Source: Fibrobacter sp. (GTDB lineage: Bacteria; Fibrobacterota; Fibrobacteria; Fibrobacterales; Fibrobacteraceae). From it: a DNA stretch of 7,762 nt. This document shows, piece by piece, positions 5,800-7,762 of this stretch. Both the position numbers and the translations under genes were made by a program. Every line of letters starts with the position of its first letter. The first letter of the stretch is position 1. The stretch lies in NCBI GenBank assembly GCA_012515825.1, contig JAAYXQ010000243.1, forward strand, positions 1-7,762. The letters run 5' to 3'. Below the pieces are notes generated by a model. The model was not told the origin of the DNA. It saw only the letters and a program-made list of their open reading frames with translations, and did no database searches.

Positions 5800-7305
5800 A
5801 TGAAATATTCTTCATTTATTTTTGTTCTCTTTTTTCTCTCTTCCTTTCTTTGGGCGGAAGAACCTCATGGCCCTACTGTATACGTAGAGCTAAAGTCAGG
5901 GACCAAACAAAAAGCCCAATACCTAGGATCCATTAAAGATACGGTGATTCTTGGCGGATACATTCAAAATTCCTATACCAAAATCAAATTACCTAAATCG
6001 GCTTTCAAAAGTATTCTAGACTCTACTGGACAAGCGCTATTTTCTTCTGAAAAGAAATTGCCTTCTGAAGATCTTATTTCATCAACAGAAATAATTCAAT
6101 CCGATACCGTAAAAAAAGAAGAGCCTATTTCAATAAAAGATAAGACCATTTTAATTCCTCTCAAACGTCGAGGGATTGATTCTCTTTTAGCAGAACGCCT
6201 TTTGCACTTGACTTCCGAATTACTTATTGAACAAAATGAATCCGTAGAAGTAATATCTTCGTCTTTCTATTCGGAATGCAAAGAACTCGAATGTATTCGA
6301 AAATTAAGTCATGAACAAGGGGCTAGGGCCTTATGGAATGGTGATATTCTTCCAGCAAAATCACAAGACAGCCTGATATTAAAACTAGAACGAACCCTAT
6401 TTCCTCAAAAAACACCAGAACAAATTCAAATCACCATTGCAGCTAAAACGCCCTTACAAGATTTATTAAAAGAAGAAAAATGGATCTCTTTCATTCAAAA
6501 CAAAGTAATGAATAAGAAAAAGCCCAAAAGTTATGTTTATGTGGAAACCGATCCAGAAGGAGCTAGCGTGAGTAAACAAGGAAAGGCTTCTATTTGTAAA
6601 ACGCCTTGTACTTTTGCCACTCTTGATACTGGTAAAATTTTAATTGAAACTTATTGGCATGTAGATCAGCATCTTTGGGGAAACCAAGAAAACATTCAAC
6701 TAATACCAGATGACACAGTTAAAGTCTCACTGCGATTAAAACGAATCCAACCAGAAATTGAAATCACGACAAATCCTTTTGGAGCTCTTATTTTTGAAGG
6801 CAATGATTCTCTTTCCATTAAAAAAAGATCTCTCGGAAAAACACCTAAAAGATTCAAAACTTTTGAACCAGGCCTTGCATACATCCGTCTCTGGAAAGAA
6901 GGTTATCAAGACACGGTGATCGAATTTAATGTGAATGCTCAAGAGAAAACTCTTCTTTCTGTTGATTTAACTCCCCTAAAAAACTTTGAAGCAATAGAAA
7001 AACAGCAGAAATGGATCAAAGCCAAAAACACTCGTTTTTGGGGACTTACCATTACAGGAAGTGCGATAGCCCCAATCATTACTGGAGCCCTTTTTACCTA
7101 TTTAAGCCATAAAAATTATGAAGAAGCAAAAGAAATCAAAAATTCATTGATGCAACCGAGTATTCAGGATGGAGATCATTTCCAGCGTCTTGTAGAAAAA
7201 AACAAGGATCTAGTAGAAAAAGGCGATCGGAAACTGGTTATTGGGGGTTCTTTATTCGGCCTTGGTGCATTAATGATCGGATTTGGCCTAACTATCCTAT
7301 TTTAA
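5800..7305 (+). CDS. Two-PEGA envelope protein with predicted CsgG/TolB-like region and C-terminal membrane hairpin (501 aa)
   Basis: This is an exported multi-domain protein of unknown function. The signal peptide covers residues 1-19, likely cut after LWA. Residues 25-80 (VYVELKSGTKQKAQYLGSI and following) look like a small SH3-like beta barrel. After a Ser/Lys-rich linker, residues 116-235 resemble the nucleotide-free N-terminal fold of CsgG/TolB-like proteins: ILIPLKRRGID, LLAERLLHLTSELL, then a CX4C pair (Cys160, Cys165) and GARALWNGDI, where related proteins have a similar Cys-spaced helix and a GADxVVxG-like strand. Residues 245-315 (YVETDPEGASV, KTPCTF) and 317-391 (EITTNPFGALIF, LGKTPKRF, LWKEGYQDTV) are two PEGA modules. 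Hydrophobic segments at 413-434 and 479-501 flank a charged loop, as in the preceding gene. The PEGA calls are strong; the CsgG/TolB-like call is tentative. It ends the apparent operon. Confidence 0.87.
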   Translation: MKYSSFIFVLFFLSSFLWAEEPHGPTVYVELKSGTKQKAQYLGSIKDTVILGGYIQNSYTKIKLPKSAFKSILDSTGQALFSSEKKLPSEDLISSTEIIQSDTVKKEEPISIKDKTILIPLKRRGIDSLLAERLLHLTSELLIEQNESVEVISSSFYSECKELECIRKLSHEQGARALWNGDILPAKSQDSLILKLERTLFPQKTPEQIQITIAAKTPLQDLLKEEKWISFIQNKVMNKKKPKSYVYVETDPEGASVSKQGKASICKTPCTFATLDTGKILIETYWHVDQHLWGNQENIQLIPDDTVKVSLRLKRIQPEIEITTNPFGALIFEGNDSLSIKKRSLGKTPKRFKTFEPGLAYIRLWKEGYQDTVIEFNVNAQEKTLLSVDLTPLKNFEAIEKQQKWIKAKNTRFWGLTITGSAIAPIITGALFTYLSHKNYEEAKEIKNSLMQPSIQDGDHFQRLVEKNKDLVEKGDRKLVIGGSLFGLGALMIGFGLTILF

Positions 7306-7373
7306 GCCATTATTTGATTAAAAATTGTTTTTTATACGTTTTTTCCCTTTAACAAAAGTTAAATTTAGCAACG
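7306..7373. other. AT-rich spacer with possible promoter or weak terminator elements
   Basis: This 68-bp stretch contains T-runs (7328-7333 and 7339-7344) and a TATACG box (7333-7338), but no strong G+C hairpin that would mark an intrinsic terminator and no well-spaced promoter. Whether the barrel gene is read from the upstream operon or from its own promoter cannot be decided. Confidence 0.4.
7348..7363. repeat. Short perfect palindrome TTTAAC-AAAA-GTTAAA
   Basis: Two 6-bp arms are separated by 4 nt, starting 26 bp before the ATG at 7374. It is AT-rich and too weak for a good terminator; it may be an operator or chance. Confidence 0.4.
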
Positions 7374-7762
7374 ATGCAAAGAATTGCCTTTATATTAATT
7401 TTAGCGATTGCCATAGCGACTCCCGCAGCTGACTTTGAGAGGTCAAACTGGCGTACTCAACTGTACTTTCAGGTAGAACCATACTCTTTAGTTCAATTTT
7501 CTGGTGATGGGGAGTTCTTAAATGAGTCCATTGATACAGAGTTATGGACTATTCCATTATCTCTTGGATTTCTCTGGAGTCCTTTGTTTACACCAGCATT
7601 TAAGCTTGATGTTCCTTTTACTATTTGGCTCGGAATTGAAGCGGCCTCTTTTCAGTTTAAGGAAATTCAGTCTTATCCAGAATATAAATTCCCTGAGGGT
7701 TCTGTAGAAAGGGACGGTCCATCTCGAAATGAAATTCTTTCATTTTACTCCGTCAATCCAGC
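7374..7762 (+). CDS. Secreted protein, possible outer-membrane beta-barrel, 5' part only
   Basis: This frame is open from the ATG at 7374 to the right edge (129 complete codons); the 3' end is missing. It begins with a clear signal peptide, MQRIAFILILAIAIATPAA, likely cut before DFERS. The mature part starts with WRTQLYFQVEPYSLVQF and continues with alternating hydrophobic and polar residues rich in Phe, Tyr and Trp, for example LWTIPLSLGFLWSP and TIWLGIEAASFQF. This pattern fits transmembrane strands of an outer-membrane barrel, but no family was recognised and a barrel is inference. Codon use resembles its neighbours. No Shine-Dalgarno is visible before the start. It lies 68 bp after the PEGA gene on the same strand and may belong to the same envelope system. 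Confidence 0.75.
   Translation, partial: MQRIAFILILAIAIATPAADFERSNWRTQLYFQVEPYSLVQFSGDGEFLNESIDTELWTIPLSLGFLWSPLFTPAFKLDVPFTIWLGIEAASFQFKEIQSYPEYKFPEGSVERDGPSRNEILSFYSVNP

Noticed and set aside
6696..6942. Two overlapping minus-strand open frames of 62 and 68 codons
   Set aside because: Both are antisense to the second PEGA module of the large envelope protein and have no support.
7306..7347. Intrinsic terminator after the large PEGA gene
   Set aside because: T-runs are present but no stable hairpin precedes them.
7522..7707. Plus-strand open frame of 61 codons
   Set aside because: It is out of frame within the secreted protein that starts at 7374, which has a signal peptide and stays open to the window edge.

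Overview
The window is AT-rich (roughly 35-40% G+C by eye) and comes from a Gram-negative bacterium. This is inferred from three lipobox signal peptides, two PEGA-type envelope proteins and a secreted protein that looks like an outer-membrane barrel. The pairing of PEGA proteins with Ig-like lipoproteins would suit Fibrobacterota or a similar phylum, but nothing here fixes the taxonomy and no 16S or tRNA gene is present.

Left part, minus strand (1-1544): three housekeeping-type genes read leftwards. They are xseB (exonuclease VII small subunit), an OppF/DppF-like peptide-transporter ATPase overlapping the xseB stop, and the first third of a TRAM/[4Fe-4S] RNA m5U methyltransferase (RlmD/RumA type) that runs off the left edge. 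The tight packing suggests one transcript.

Middle and right part, plus strand (1575-7305): five tightly spaced genes form a probable envelope operon. Junctions are two 4-nt ATGA overlaps, one 6-nt gap, and one junction (gene 2 to gene 3) where the true start is unclear. The first three genes encode predicted lipoproteins of 244, 427 and about 460-490 aa. They share PKD/Ig-like modules, and the last two also share a C-terminal module. The next two genes encode proteins with an N-terminal signal peptide, one or two PEGA modules and a C-terminal pair of hydrophobic segments around a charged loop. The larger one also carries a predicted CsgG/TolB-like middle region. A possible sigma-70 promoter lies in the 30-bp divergent gap before the first lipoprotein.

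Right edge (7374-7762): the start of a secreted, aromatic-rich protein that may be an outer-membrane beta-barrel. A 68-bp AT-rich spacer with a small palindrome precedes it.

Working idea (inference only): the plus-strand genes encode parts of one uncharacterised cell-envelope assembly, with Ig-like lipoproteins on a membrane surface, PEGA proteins anchored by helical hairpins, and perhaps a barrel. No enzyme active site was recognised in any of them. No CRISPR array, mobile element, tRNA or rRNA was seen.
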